From assembly GCA_016711085.1 (NCBI GenBank), contig JADJTR010000002.1:124001-188000 (forward strand): a stretch of 64,000 nucleotides of DNA, written 5' to 3'. Positions 26,929 through 35,665 of this stretch are shown one piece after another. A program made the translations under genes and the position numbers. This DNA is from Phyllobacteriaceae bacterium (GTDB taxonomy: Bacteria > Pseudomonadota > Alphaproteobacteria > Rhizobiales > Rhizobiaceae). Each line of letters begins with the position of its first letter. Position 1 is the first letter of the stretch. A model generated the notes under the pieces. It was not told the origin of the DNA. It did no database searches and saw only the letters and a program-made list of their open reading frames with translations.

Positions 26929-28511
26929 GCGAAGGCTCCGTGCAGGTACCAACGCGGCGTCGCCGCCTCGCCATAGAGTCCGTCGCGGGCGAGCCACCAG
27001 CGGCGCCCGGAATCGTCCTCGACGCGGTAATAATCGCGCGTGCGTCCGGCGTCGCCGCGCCACCATTCGGGCGCGAGGCGCTCCGGCCCCTCGGCGCGGG
27101 CGACGCGGTAAAGCGCGCGCCGCCAGCGGAAACGCACCGGCGGACCATCCGGCACCTCGGCCACCGCTTCGATCCGCTCGGCCGGGGCGAACAGGCGCAG
27201 CGGCCGGGCGGGCGGGCTTTCGGCGGCGACGGAATCGTCGTCGCGGCGGGGCGGCGGATCGGGCGGCGAACCGTCGAAGGGCGCCAGGCGCGCCGCGCGC
27301 TCGGGCAGGGCGCTGTCGACAAAGGCGGGGGCAAGCAACGCCTGTTCGCCGAGGCGGGCGCGGATGCGGTCGGCGAGCAGGGCCAGCGCCTCGCGCGGCG
27401 CGTCGCCAGCCTCGCCGTCGAGGCGCTCCTGGCGGGCATCGAACGCAGCCGCCTCCAGCACCGACAGGCGGGCCATGTCATAGCCGAAGCCGGCGTCGAG
27501 ATCGTCGCCCAGCGCGGCGAGGCGCTCGCGGAACAGGCGGCGCAGCGCGTCGGGATCGCGAACGGCGCGCGACGCGCCGACAACGAGGCGGTTGACCGCG
27601 CCGTCAAGGCGGTAAAGCGTCAATTCGACGAGGCGCGCGCCCTCGCCGCGCCGTTCCAGTTCGCCGGCCAACGATTTCGCCAGCATCGTCACGAGGCGCT
27701 CGACATCCTCGCTCTGGCTGATCGGCTCGGCCAGGCGGCGTTCGGCCGAAACCAGCGGCAGGATCCGGCGCGGCGACAGGGGCTCGTCGAGCCGGCCGAG
27801 CGCCCGATCGAGGCGAATGAGCGCGTCGGCGCCGAAACGGCGGGCGAGCGGCGCGCGCGGCGCGGCGATCAGCGCGCCTGCCGTCTTCAACCCGACGCTT
27901 TCGAGGCCGGCGCGCACGGCCTTCTCCAGGCGCAGCGCGACAAGCGGCAAGGGCGACAGCAGCGCCGCCTCGTCGCCGGCCTCGATGACATCGCCGCAGC
28001 GAAAGCGCGCCGCCGCGTGCGCCGCGCCGGCGGTGGCGGCGAGCGCGCCGCGCGCGGCGAAACCCAGATGCATCAGGCGCGCCAGCGCGTCGTCGAGCAT
28101 CGCCTTCTCGCCGCCGAACAGATGAGCGCAGCCGGTAACGTCGAGGAACAGGCCGTCATCGCCGTCGAAGGCGACGAGCGGGGTGAAGCGGTCGCACCAG
28201 TCGGCGAGACCGGAGAGCAGGCGGGCGTCGTCCGCCTCGTCGTGGAGGAGCGCCTCGAGGCCGGGATGCATGGCGCGGGCGTCGGCGAGCGCCATGCCGG
28301 GGGCAAGCCCGAGCCGCTCGGCCGCCTCGTCGAGCGCGGCGAGGCGATCGGCGGCGCCGTCGCGCCGCCAGAAGACGAGGCCCCTGGCCTCAGGCGCGGC
28401 GTCGCTCATGCGCCAGGCCGGGCCGTGACGCCGCCGGCGAATGCGATCGGCCGAAAGGCGGGGAAACCACAGCGCCAGGATGCGGCGCGGCGTCGGAGAA
28501 GCGGCGGTCAT
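26925..28511 (-). CDS. imuB: Y-family polymerase-like protein ImuB
   Basis: ImuB resembles Y-family polymerases but lacks catalytic acidic residues; in Caulobacter and Mycobacterium it bridges DnaE2 to the sliding clamp. The 528-residue product starts MTAASPTPRRILALWFPRLS and shows LFLDVTGCAHLFGGEKAML and IGLKTAGAL-like SVGLKTAGALIAAP. The start lies 122 nt inside imuA, and the stop overlaps dnaE2, so all three are cotranscribed. Confidence 0.94.
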   Translation of the reverse strand: MTAASPTPRRILALWFPRLSADRIRRRRHGPAWRMSDAAPEARGLVFWRRDGAADRLAALDEAAERLGLAPGMALADARAMHPGLEALLHDEADDARLLSGLADWCDRFTPLVAFDGDDGLFLDVTGCAHLFGGEKAMLDDALARLMHLGFAARGALAATAGAAHAAARFRCGDVIEAGDEAALLSPLPLVALRLEKAVRAGLESVGLKTAGALIAAPRAPLARRFGADALIRLDRALGRLDEPLSPRRILPLVSAERRLAEPISQSEDVERLVTMLAKSLAGELERRGEGARLVELTLYRLDGAVNRLVVGASRAVRDPDALRRLFRERLAALGDDLDAGFGYDMARLSVLEAAAFDARQERLDGEAGDAPREALALLADRIRARLGEQALLAPAFVDSALPERAARLAPFDGSPPDPPPRRDDDSVAAESPPARPLRLFAPAERIEAVAEVPDGPPVRFRWRRALYRVARAEGPERLAPEWWRGDAGRTRDYYRVEDDSGRRWWLARDGLYGEAATPRWYLHGAFA

Positions 28512-29232
28512 CGGCGTTCCACTCCAAATTAAGCGACAGGGGACGGGCGACGGGCGATTTCTCCACCGTGATGGTGAAGGCAGCGCCGAAGGGAAACAGC
28601 GCATCGGCGGCGGCGAAGGGCGCGGCGGCGATCGCCAGGCGCACCGGCGCGGCGGTCGGCCGCGGCGGCGCGGCGTGGCGGATGAGCAGCACCGGGCGGC
28701 CGGCGGCGTGGGCGCGCCGGTCGAGTCGGCGCGTGGCGGTCAGGTCGAGCCGGGCGGGATCGCCGCGCAGTTCGATGAGCACGGCGCGCGCCGCGCCGGA
28801 GGCGGCCGCTTCCTCGGCGATCCACAGCGCCTGCGCCAAAGCGCGGGCCGGGGCGACAATCAGGCCGCCGGCGCCGAACAGGGCGGCGAGGCCCGGCGCA
28901 TGCGGCAGGCCGGCCTCGGCCAGCGCATCGGCGGCGGCGATCCAGATCAGAGGCCGCCCGTCTTCGGGCAGGAGGCGGGCGAGCGCCAGGGCGAAACCGG
29001 CGGCGGCGGCGGCCTGGCGCGTCTCGTCGGTGCGGATTTCGGTCAGCGCGCCCTGCCGCAGGCCGCCGCCGAGCGCGGCGTCGAAGCGGGCGACGCCGGT
29101 TTCCAGCCGCGCCGAAGCGCCGCCGAAACGGCGCAGCGCCACACCGCCAAGCGTCTCGGCCGGACACTCCTCGATGGCGCAAACCGCGCGGCGCAGCGCG
29201 ACAAGCGCCGTCCTGTCCATGACGGGGGCCAT
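28390..29232 (-). CDS. imuA: mutasome protein ImuA (RecA-like)
   Basis: ImuA is the first gene of the mutagenesis cassette and belongs to a degenerate RecA-like family. The 280-residue product has FDAALGGGLRQGALTEI, where RecA would carry Walker A, and LDLTATRRLDRRAHAAG further on. ATG 29232 or ATG 29220 can start it. A LexA box lies about 80-95 nt upstream, supporting SOS control. Confidence 0.9.
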   Translation of the reverse strand: MAPVMDRTALVALRRAVCAIEECPAETLGGVALRRFGGASARLETGVARFDAALGGGLRQGALTEIRTDETRQAAAAAGFALALARLLPEDGRPLIWIAAADALAEAGLPHAPGLAALFGAGGLIVAPARALAQALWIAEEAAASGAARAVLIELRGDPARLDLTATRRLDRRAHAAGRPVLLIRHAAPPRPTAAPVRLAIAAAPFAAADALFPFGAAFTITVEKSPVARPLSLNLEWNADDRRFSDAAPHPGAVVSPPFGRSHSPAASRPGLAHERRRA

Positions 29233-29312
29233 GGAACCGTTCCCTGTGCTGCGGCAAAGCCGGTTTGCTGGCGGCGCTTCACGCGCCTCCGCGAATGGAT
29301 CCGGTTGCTCTT

Positions 29313-29327
29313 GTTCCTGTTATGTTC
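29313..29327 (-). promoter_or_regulatory. LexA (SOS) box upstream of imuA
   Basis: The word GTTC-CTGTTAT-GTTC is an exact match to the alphaproteobacterial LexA consensus GTTC-N7-GTTC. It is placed 81 nt before the imuA ATG, as expected for the damage-inducible imuAB-dnaE2 operon. Confidence 0.8.
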
Positions 29328-29471
29328 CTATGGATTCCAGAGCCGGCAACAAGAGTCAAGCGCGAGGCAGGAGAATTTTTTCCTCTTGTGTCGTTGGAGG
29401 CGCGGCGGCGAGCCGCAAAAGCGGTATCCCTTTTTGGCGAAAACGCCCTATATGCGGGGCCAAGGAGCACA

Positions 29472-29742
29472 AGAGTAATGTTCGACCGGATTGAATCGTT
29501 CTGCCGGAGTCAATTCGGGTCAAGGTCGAGGGATTCGGCGAAGCGCGATGTTGTGCATCGAGCGAGCCGGAGCCCGACGGATTTGCCCCGAATTGCCCCG
29601 GCCCGCAGGGTATCCCGCTGGCGGGCGCCCGTAACGTCGAGACGCTTGGCCGATGGAATTCCATCGCCCGGCGCGCCTCTCCTGACGTTCTGCCTCGCCA
29701 TCGGCGAAACAGAACAGGTTCAATCCGGTCGAACATTACTCT
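29472..29742. repeat. 271-bp element bounded by perfect 24-bp inverted repeats
   Basis: The left arm (29472-29495, starting AGAGTAATGTTCGACCGG) and right arm (29719-29742, ending CCGGTCGAACATTACTCT) are exact inverted copies over 24 bp. A further GTTCTG match lies just inside both arms. The interior shows no convincing gene. Size and ends resemble a miniature inverted-repeat element, but no target duplication is visible. The right end abuts the start codon of the next gene with one base between. Confidence 0.65.
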
Positions 29743-29743
29743 G

Positions 29744-30166
29744 ATGGCCCGCATTTTCGACACCAGCGCCTGGCGCGACGCCTTTTCCCCCTCCCTTGCC
29801 GAACTGGAGATGCTGGCGATCGAAGCCTATGCGCATCTGCCGGAGGAATTCCGCCAGCTTACCGGCGAAGTGGTCATCCAGGTCGCCGATTTCCCGACCG
29901 AGGAGGTGATGGATTCGCTGTCGCTGGAGACCGAATTCGATTTGCTCGGCCTGTTCGAGGGCCGGGGCATCGCCGAGCGCTGGAACCCGCAGACCGGCGA
30001 GGGGCCGAACCGGGTGACGCTCTACCGCCGCGCCATTCTCGATTACTGGGCCGAAAACGAGGAAACGCTGGGCGACATCGTCACCCATGTGCTGATCCAT
30101 GAGATCGGCCACCATTTCGGCCTCTCCGACGACGACATGGAAACGCTGGAAGAACAGGCGGGCTAA
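29744..30166 (+). CDS. zincin-like metallopeptidase family protein
   Basis: The 140-residue protein ends in a zinc-binding HEIGHHFG motif at about residues 119-126 and has FPTEEVMDSLSLETEFDLLG in the middle, typical of a small uncharacterised zincin family (often named metallopeptidase family protein). No signal peptide is seen. Substrate and even activity are unproven. It converges with sdhB across 27 bp containing a short GC hairpin. Confidence 0.85.
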   Translation: MARIFDTSAWRDAFSPSLAELEMLAIEAYAHLPEEFRQLTGEVVIQVADFPTEEVMDSLSLETEFDLLGLFEGRGIAERWNPQTGEGPNRVTLYRRAILDYWAENEETLGDIVTHVLIHEIGHHFGLSDDDMETLEEQAG

Positions 30167-30193
30167 GGGACCCGGGCGCGGGGCTCCGCGTCC

Positions 30194-30973
30194 TCACACC
30201 CGTCGTTCGACCATCATCTTCTTGATCTCGGCGATGGCTTTCGCCGGATTGAGCCCCTTCGGGCAGGTCTGGGTGCAGTTCATGATGGTGTGGCAACGAT
30301 AAAGCCGGAACGGGTCTTCCAGATTGTCGAGGCGCTCGCCCGTGCCTTCGTCCCTGGAGTCGATGATCCAGCGATAGGCCTGCAGCAGCACGGCGGGCCC
30401 AAGATAGCGCTCGCCGTTCCACCAGTAGGACGGGCACGAGGTCGAGCAGCAGGCGCACAGGATGCACTCGTAGAGGCCGTCGAGCTTCTGGCGGTCCTCA
30501 TGGCTCTGCAGCCATTCCTTCGCCGGCTCCGGAGACACCGTTTTCAGCCACGGCTCGATCGAGCGGTGCTGGGCGTAGAAATGTTTCAGATCGGGAACGA
30601 GGTCTTTGACCACCGGCATGTGCGGCAGCGGATGGACCTTGACCGGGCCCTTGATCTCGTCGGCGCCCTTGGTGCAGGCGAGCGTGTTGAGCCCGTCGAT
30701 GTTCATGGCGCAGGAACCGCACACGCCCTCGCGGCAGGAGCGGCGCAGCGTCAGCGTCGGGTCGACCGTGTTCTTGATCCACAGAAGATGGTCGAGAACC
30801 ATCGGGCCGCAGTCGTCAAGATCGACGAAATACGTGTCGATGCGCGGGTTTTCGCCCGTATCCGGGTTCCAGCGATAGATGCGGTACTCGCGCACGTTCG
30901 TCGCGCCGTCCGGCTTCGGCCAGACCTTGCCCTGCGTGATGCGGGAGTTTTTCGGGAGGGTGAATTCAACCAT
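30194..30973 (-). CDS. sdhB: succinate dehydrogenase iron-sulfur subunit
   Basis: SdhB carries electrons from SdhA to quinone through three Fe-S clusters. The 259-residue product has the [2Fe-2S] cysteines in SCREGVCGSCAMNIDGLNTL plus a following Cys, CILCACCSTSCPSYW for [4Fe-4S], and CHTIMNCTQTCPKGLNP. ATG 30973 gives MVEFTLPKNSRITQGKVWP, the family start. Upstream of that ATG the same frame stays open into the vapD C-terminal sequence with no stop, so a VapD-SdhB fusion is possible as written. Confidence 0.96.
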   Translation of the reverse strand: MVEFTLPKNSRITQGKVWPKPDGATNVREYRIYRWNPDTGENPRIDTYFVDLDDCGPMVLDHLLWIKNTVDPTLTLRRSCREGVCGSCAMNIDGLNTLACTKGADEIKGPVKVHPLPHMPVVKDLVPDLKHFYAQHRSIEPWLKTVSPEPAKEWLQSHEDRQKLDGLYECILCACCSTSCPSYWWNGERYLGPAVLLQAYRWIIDSRDEGTGERLDNLEDPFRLYRCHTIMNCTQTCPKGLNPAKAIAEIKKMMVERRV

Positions 30974-31284
30974 TATCGTGCCATTCTCTTTATCCAACGC
31001 CAACTCGATGGCCGGCGTCAAATCATTGTTTTCTTCAATGCGGAGCATCCGAATGTCGCGAACAGATGGCGCAAACCAGTCAAAGGTCAATGTGAGAGCT
31101 GAACGGCGGTCTGACAGCGCACGGTATCCACATCCTCATTTCCGAAATAGACGCTTCCCTGCTGCCGATCGAAACCATGATCCCGCAGGAAACTGGCGAT
31201 GTCGTTATAAGCGTTTTGCCATGAAGCGTTGTGATAACTCTTCTTGAGCGTGTCGGTATCCAGATCGAACGTGATCGCATACAT
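30974..31284 (-). CDS. vapD: VapD-like endoribonuclease toxin inserted in the sdh operon (frameshift, no own stop)
   Basis: VapD proteins have a Cas2-like fold, and some cut RNA. ATG 31284 opens MYAITFDLDTDTLKKSYHNA, then GFDRQQGSVYFGNEDVDTV, a clear VapD N-terminus. The frame breaks near 31094-31100. Another frame supplies the family C-terminus DWFAPSVRDIRMLRIEENND, then LTPAIE, and runs on without a stop into sdhB. VapD normally ends about there at roughly 95 residues. One missing base explains the first break; the absent stop is either a second indel (a TAA overlaps the sdhB ATG in a shifted frame) or a true fusion. No antitoxin gene is visible beside it. Confidence 0.8.
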
Positions 31285-31367
31285 CGAGCCGCGTCTCCCG
31301 CGATTGTGACCGAACATGATGTTCATGGCGACACCTCGTTTCGCGTCATGTTACTGCCAAATCCCCC

Positions 31368-33181
31368 TCAATACACCCGCTTCTTCGGCGCGATCTTCGC
31401 CAGCTCGATGCCGTCGGCGATCAGCTCGGTGTGCACCGGCCGGTAGGAAAGCGTCACCTTGCCGTCGTCGGCGACATGGGCAAGCGTGTGCTTGCGCCAG
31501 GCCTTGTCGTCGCGGTCGGGGAAATCCTCGCGCGCATGCGCGCCGCGGCTTTCCTGGCGCGCCTCGGCCGAAACCACGGTGGCGACAGCGTTGGCCATCA
31601 GGTTTTCCAATTCCAGCGTTTCCACCAGATCGGAATTCCAGATCAGCGATCGGTCGGTGACCTTCACGTCGGGCAGTTCGCCATAGAGCGCCGTCACCCG
31701 TTTGACACCCGATCGCAGCGATTCGCCGGTGCGGAACACGGCCGCGTCCTCCTGCATGGCCTTCTGCATCTTGGTGCGCAGCGCCGCCGTCGGCGTCTTG
31801 CCGTTGGCGTGGCGCAGGCGGTCGAAACGCGCCATGATCCTGGCCGACGACTTTTCGTCGATGGCCGGGATCGGCGCGGCGCGGTCGATCACCTCGCCGG
31901 CGCGGATCGCCGCGCCCGGCCGAATACGACCAGATCGATCAGCGAGTTGGAGCCGAGGCGGTTGGCGCCGTGCACCGACGCGCAGCCGGCTTCGCCGACC
32001 GCCATCAGCCCCGGCGACACCGCGTCGGGATTCTTCTTCGTCGGGTTCAGCACCTCGCCCCAATAATTGGTCGGGATGCCGCCCATGTTGTAGTGCACGG
32101 TCGGCAGCACCGGGATCGGCTCCCTGGTCACGTCGACGCCGGAGAAGATTTTCGCCGATTCGGAAATGCCGGGCAGGCGCTCGGCGAGGACCGCCGGATC
32201 GAGATGGTCTAGGTGCAGGAAAATGTGGTCCTTGTTCTTGCCGACGCCGCGGCCTTCGCGGATTTCGATGGTCATGCAGCGCGAGACGACGTCGCGGCTG
32301 GCGAGGTCCTTCGCCGACGGCGCATAGCGCTCCATGAAGCGCTCGCCTTCCGAATTGACCAGATAGCCGCCCTCGCCGCGCGCGCCCTCGGTGATGAGGC
32401 AGCCGGCGCCGTAAATGCCGGTCGGGTGGAACTGCACGAACTCCATGTCCTGCAAGGGCAGGCCGGCGCGCGCGATCATGCCGCCGCCGTCGCCGGTGCA
32501 GGTGTGGGCCGAGGTGGCGGAGAAATAGGCGCGGCCATAACCGCCGGTCGCCAGCACCACCATCTTGGCGGCGAAGCGGTGGATCGTGCCGTCGTCGAGA
32601 TTCCAGGCGATGACGCCGGTGCACACACCCTCGTCGTTCATGATCAGGTCGAGGGCGAAATACTCGATGAAGAACTGGGCGTTGTGCTTGAGCGACTGGC
32701 CATAGAGCGTGTGCAGGATGGCGTGGCCGGTGCGGTCGGCGGCCGCACAGGTGCGTTGCACCGGCGGGCCCTCGCCGTAATTCTGCATGTGGCCGCCGAA
32801 GGGGCGCTGATAGATGCGGCCGTCGCCGGTGCGGCTGAACGGCACGCCGTAATGCTCCAGCTCGTAGACGGCGGCGGGGGCTTCCATGGCGAGATACTGC
32901 ATGGCGTCGACATCGCCGAGCCAGTCCGAACCCTTGACCGTGTCATAGAGGTGCCACTGCCAGCAATCGGGGGTCATGTTGGTGAGCGAGGCAGCGATGC
33001 CGCCCTGGGCGGCGACCGTGTGGCTGCGCGTCGGAAACACCTTGGTGATGCAGGCCGTCTTCAGCCCCTGCTCGGCCATGCCGAGCGTGGCGCGCAGGCC
33101 GGCGCCGCCGGCGCCGACAACGACCACATCGAATTTGTGGTCGACGAATTCATAGGTGTTGCCAGCCGCGGCCATCGCCAT
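31368..33181 (-). CDS. sdhA: succinate dehydrogenase flavoprotein subunit (frameshift)
   Basis: SdhA oxidises succinate to fumarate in the TCA cycle. The product has the FAD-binding VVVGAGGAGLRATLGM, the His for covalent flavin in TRSHTVAAQGGIAASL, and the active-site segment HPTGIYGAGCLITEGARGEG. Near 31907-31916 one base is missing: the written frame stops at 31889 after VVFGRARRSAP. A second frame continues with IRAGEVIDRAAPIPAIDEK to the proper end KIAPKKRVY at 31368. The start (33181 or 33175) overlaps the sdhD stop. Confidence 0.95.
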
Positions 33182-33564
33182 CAGCCTCCGAATGCGATCT
33201 TGAGGACGGAAAAGACGCTGACCGCGCCGACGAAAATGGCAAAGAAGGTCGACAGCGCCACCAGCGTCAGCTTGGCGAATTCGCCATGGACATAATCCTC
33301 GATGATTTCCTTCATGCCGATGCGCATGTGAACGACCGCCGACAGGATCATCAGCGCCAGCGTCACGGCGACGAGCGGATGGGAAAGCACCCGGATGGCG
33401 CGTTCGTATTCCGCCCCGGTCAGGCCGACGATGACGCCGACGCCGAACAGCGTGAGCGGAATGTTGGCCATGGCGGTCAAACGCTGACGCCAGAAGGTTC
33501 CGGTTCCCTCGCGGGCGGCGCCGAGGCCGCGGACGCGGGAAAGGGGGGTGCGCAGATCGGTCAT
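33181..33564 (-). CDS. sdhD: succinate dehydrogenase membrane anchor subunit
   Basis: The 127-residue product has three hydrophobic helices and the family motif HPLVAVTLALMILSAVVHMR, then IGMKEIIEDYVHGE, with a heme-ligand-type His. It anchors SdhAB with SdhC and helps form the quinone site. The stop overlaps the sdhA start (ATGA). Confidence 0.93.
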   Translation of the reverse strand: MTDLRTPLSRVRGLGAAREGTGTFWRQRLTAMANIPLTLFGVGVIVGLTGAEYERAIRVLSHPLVAVTLALMILSAVVHMRIGMKEIIEDYVHGEFAKLTLVALSTFFAIFVGAVSVFSVLKIAFGG

Positions 33565-33567
33565 GGT

Positions 33568-33978
33568 TCAACCCCGCATCGCATAGGCGGCGATCCAGAT
33601 CAGCACCGTCAGCACGGCCGACCCGGCAAATGAGGCGAGCGCCAGCTTCGTCGCGTTCGCCTTGTCCATCAGCGCGCCGGAATCCCAGATGAAATGTCGG
33701 ATGCCGCCCAGCATGTGCTGCATCAACGCCCAGGTGTAACCGAGCAGAATGAGCCGGCCGGGGATCGAGACCAGCACGCCAGTCACCCAGTCGAAATAGG
33801 CGGGCGAGATCGCGGCGGCCGAAATCCACCAAGCCAGGATCAGCGTGCCGAAATACAGCGCCGCGCCCGTGAAGCGGTGCAGGATCGATGCCGCCATGGT
33901 CGGCGTGAATTTGTAGATTTGCAGATGCGGCGACAGCGGCCTGTCGGAGCGATCCCTGGCAGCGGAAGAGGTGCTCAT
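33568..33978 (-). CDS. sdhC: succinate dehydrogenase cytochrome b556 subunit
   Basis: The 136-residue product carries RPLSPHLQIYKFTPTMAASI, then LHRFTGAALY, the SdhC signature. HMLGGIRHFIWD holds the heme b ligand His. Three transmembrane helices are evident. ATG 33978 gives the family-length protein; the longer frame upstream is not conserved. It is the first gene of the leftward sdhCDA-vapD-sdhB unit. Confidence 0.94.
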   Translation of the reverse strand: MSTSSAARDRSDRPLSPHLQIYKFTPTMAASILHRFTGAALYFGTLILAWWISAAAISPAYFDWVTGVLVSIPGRLILLGYTWALMQHMLGGIRHFIWDSGALMDKANATKLALASFAGSAVLTVLIWIAAYAMRG

Positions 33979-34209
33979 CGGCTTTTTCCGGCTCTTGTCC
34001 TGGCTGCATGCGCGCGGCCCGACGCATGGGGTTCTAGACGCGATTTTGCACTGCGTCAAAGCCGCAAACCCGCGTCGCGACACGACTTTCGCAGGAGAAA
34101 TCGCTTCAATCGATTAGACCGGGCAATTGGTTTCAGGCCCGGCCGGCGACGGCGTTAACCATGTTTTCCAAATCAGCGCCGGCCTTGCGCGTTTCGGCGT
34201 TAACAAAGG

Positions 34210-34224
34210 TTAACGAATGGTTAA
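34210..34224. promoter_or_regulatory. candidate CtrA binding site
   Basis: TTAA-CGAATGG-TTAA matches the CtrA consensus TTAA-N7-TTAA. Further TTAAC words lie at 34200 and near 34155. The site sits between divergent sdhC and a small secreted-protein gene and is about 45 bp before the latter's start. Binding is inferred from the word only. Confidence 0.45.
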
Positions 34225-34267
34225 GATGGGGTCAGGACGCTTGTCGCGTCGCCCCGGAGACCGCGCC

Positions 34268-34586
34268 ATGAAAATCGCCGCATCGCTTGCCGTTCCTGGC
34301 TATGCTCGCCGCCGCGCCCGCCGCCGCCCACGAACATGTTTTTGCCGACGCCTACGGCAATCTCGTCATCCAGTCGTCGGCCGGGTGGAAACGAATCATC
34401 GTCGGCGAGGGCGCCCGCGCCCGCGAAGTCGAAGAAGCGATCGGGCCGCGCGAGCCGGAAGTCGTGGTTGTCGATGCGCCCGCCACGCGCCACTGTCCCG
34501 GCGTGCGCGTCCACAAGGGTCGCGGTTACATGTACGCCGTGCCCCGGAATGTCACGCCGGTGCTGGCGGGCCCGGCCTGCCAATAG
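34268..34586 (+). CDS. small secreted protein of unknown function (frameshift in signal peptide)
   Basis: ATG 34268 begins MKIAASLA. After an apparent extra base near 34292 the neighbouring frame continues FLAMLAAAPAAA, which completes a good signal peptide. The mature part HEHVFADAYGNLVIQSSAGW continues with RIIVGEGARAREVEEAIG and two cysteines, and stops at 34586. About 105 residues in total. No domain is recognised. A hairpin terminator follows, so it is probably a single-gene unit. Confidence 0.55.
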
Positions 34587-34621
34587 CCTTTCTCCGGTGA
34601 CGAAAACGGAATAAAGCGGAG

Positions 34622-34646
34622 CGCCGGCCTCAAAGCCGGCGTTTCG
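34622..34646 (+). terminator. hairpin terminator candidate
   Basis: CGCCGGC-CTCAAA-GCCGGCG forms a 7-bp GC stem followed by TTTCGTGTTT. It lies between the small secreted-protein gene and the AEC transporter. Confidence 0.55.
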
Positions 34647-34663
34647 TGTTTCCGGAACCGGCA

Positions 34664-35608
34664 ATGCTTGGCGTTTTTCTCACTGTATTGCCGGTCTTCC
34701 TGCTGCTCGCCGGCGGCTATGGCGCGGTCCGCGCCGGTTATCTGCCGGCCGGAATCGCCGATGCGCTCAACGCCTATGCGGTCAAGCTCGCCGTGCCGGC
34801 GCTGTTGTTCAAGGCCATCGCCGGGCTTGATTTCGGCGAGGCGTTCCATCCGGGCATGCTCGCCGCCTTTTACGCCGGCGCGCTGGCGAGTTTCGCCGCC
34901 GGCCTCTTCGGCGCCCATCGCCTGTTTGGCCGCCGGCCGGGCGAGGCGGTCGCCGTCGGCTTTTCAGCGATGTTTTCCAACACCGTGCTGCTGGGCCTGC
35001 CGATCCTCGAGCGCGCCTTTGGCCACGACGCGCTGCCGCCCGGCTACGCCATCGTCGCCCTGCACGCGCCGCTGCTCTACATCGTCGGCATCGTCGCCAT
35101 GGAGGCGATGCGCCGCGACGGAAGCACGCCCGGCGACGCGGCGCGGGCGGCGGCCAAGGCGATCCTCGGCAATGCGCTGATGTTCGGCATTCTCGCCGGC
35201 GCGGCGGTCAACCTGTCCGGCATGCCGCTGCCCGAGCCGGTCGCCGCCGCCGTGTCGATGCTGGCGGCCAGCGCCATTCCGGCGGCCCTCGTCGGCATCG
35301 GCGCGTCGCTCACCCGCTACCGCATTTCCGACGAACTGCCCGAAACGCTGATGGTCTCGGCGCTGACGCTGCTGCTGCACCCGGCCATCGCCTTCGCGCT
35401 GGCCTATTGGGTTTTCGCCCTGCCGCCTGCCTATGTGCGCGCCGCCGTCGTCATCGCCGCCATGCCGCCCGGGATGAACATCTACGTCTTCGCGCTGATG
35501 TACGACCGTGCCGTGTCGCTTTCGGCTTCGGCCATTCTCGTTGCCACGGCGCTGTCGGTCATCACGGTGACGGCCTGGCTGGCGCTGCTCAACGCCGTGC
35601 TTGGCTGA
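34664..35608 (+). CDS. AEC family transporter
   Basis: Auxin efflux carrier-like (AEC) permeases export organic acids or related anions. The 314-residue product is hydrophobic throughout with about ten helices. The pattern FSAMFSNTVLLGLPILERAF and the later AAMPPGMNIYVFALMY, which break helices 4 and 9, are family marks. ATG 34664 is preceded by a weak CCGGAACC. Substrate cannot be inferred. Confidence 0.9.
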   Translation: MLGVFLTVLPVFLLLAGGYGAVRAGYLPAGIADALNAYAVKLAVPALLFKAIAGLDFGEAFHPGMLAAFYAGALASFAAGLFGAHRLFGRRPGEAVAVGFSAMFSNTVLLGLPILERAFGHDALPPGYAIVALHAPLLYIVGIVAMEAMRRDGSTPGDAARAAAKAILGNALMFGILAGAAVNLSGMPLPEPVAAAVSMLAASAIPAALVGIGASLTRYRISDELPETLMVSALTLLLHPAIAFALAYWVFALPPAYVRAAVVIAAMPPGMNIYVFALMYDRAVSLSASAILVATALSVITVTAWLALLNAVLG

Positions 35609-35665
35609 CGACCCGCCATTGCGCCCCGCCCACAACCGGCTAGGCTCGGCTACGGGAGGAACAGC

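Noticed and set aside
24766..26976. 736-codon open frame on the plus strand
   Set aside because: It is antisense to dnaE2, whose protein shows all family motifs. Long antisense frames arise in GC-rich coding DNA.
26940..28532. 530-codon open frame on the plus strand
   Set aside because: Antisense to imuB; composition is Arg/Ala/Gly-rich with no domain.
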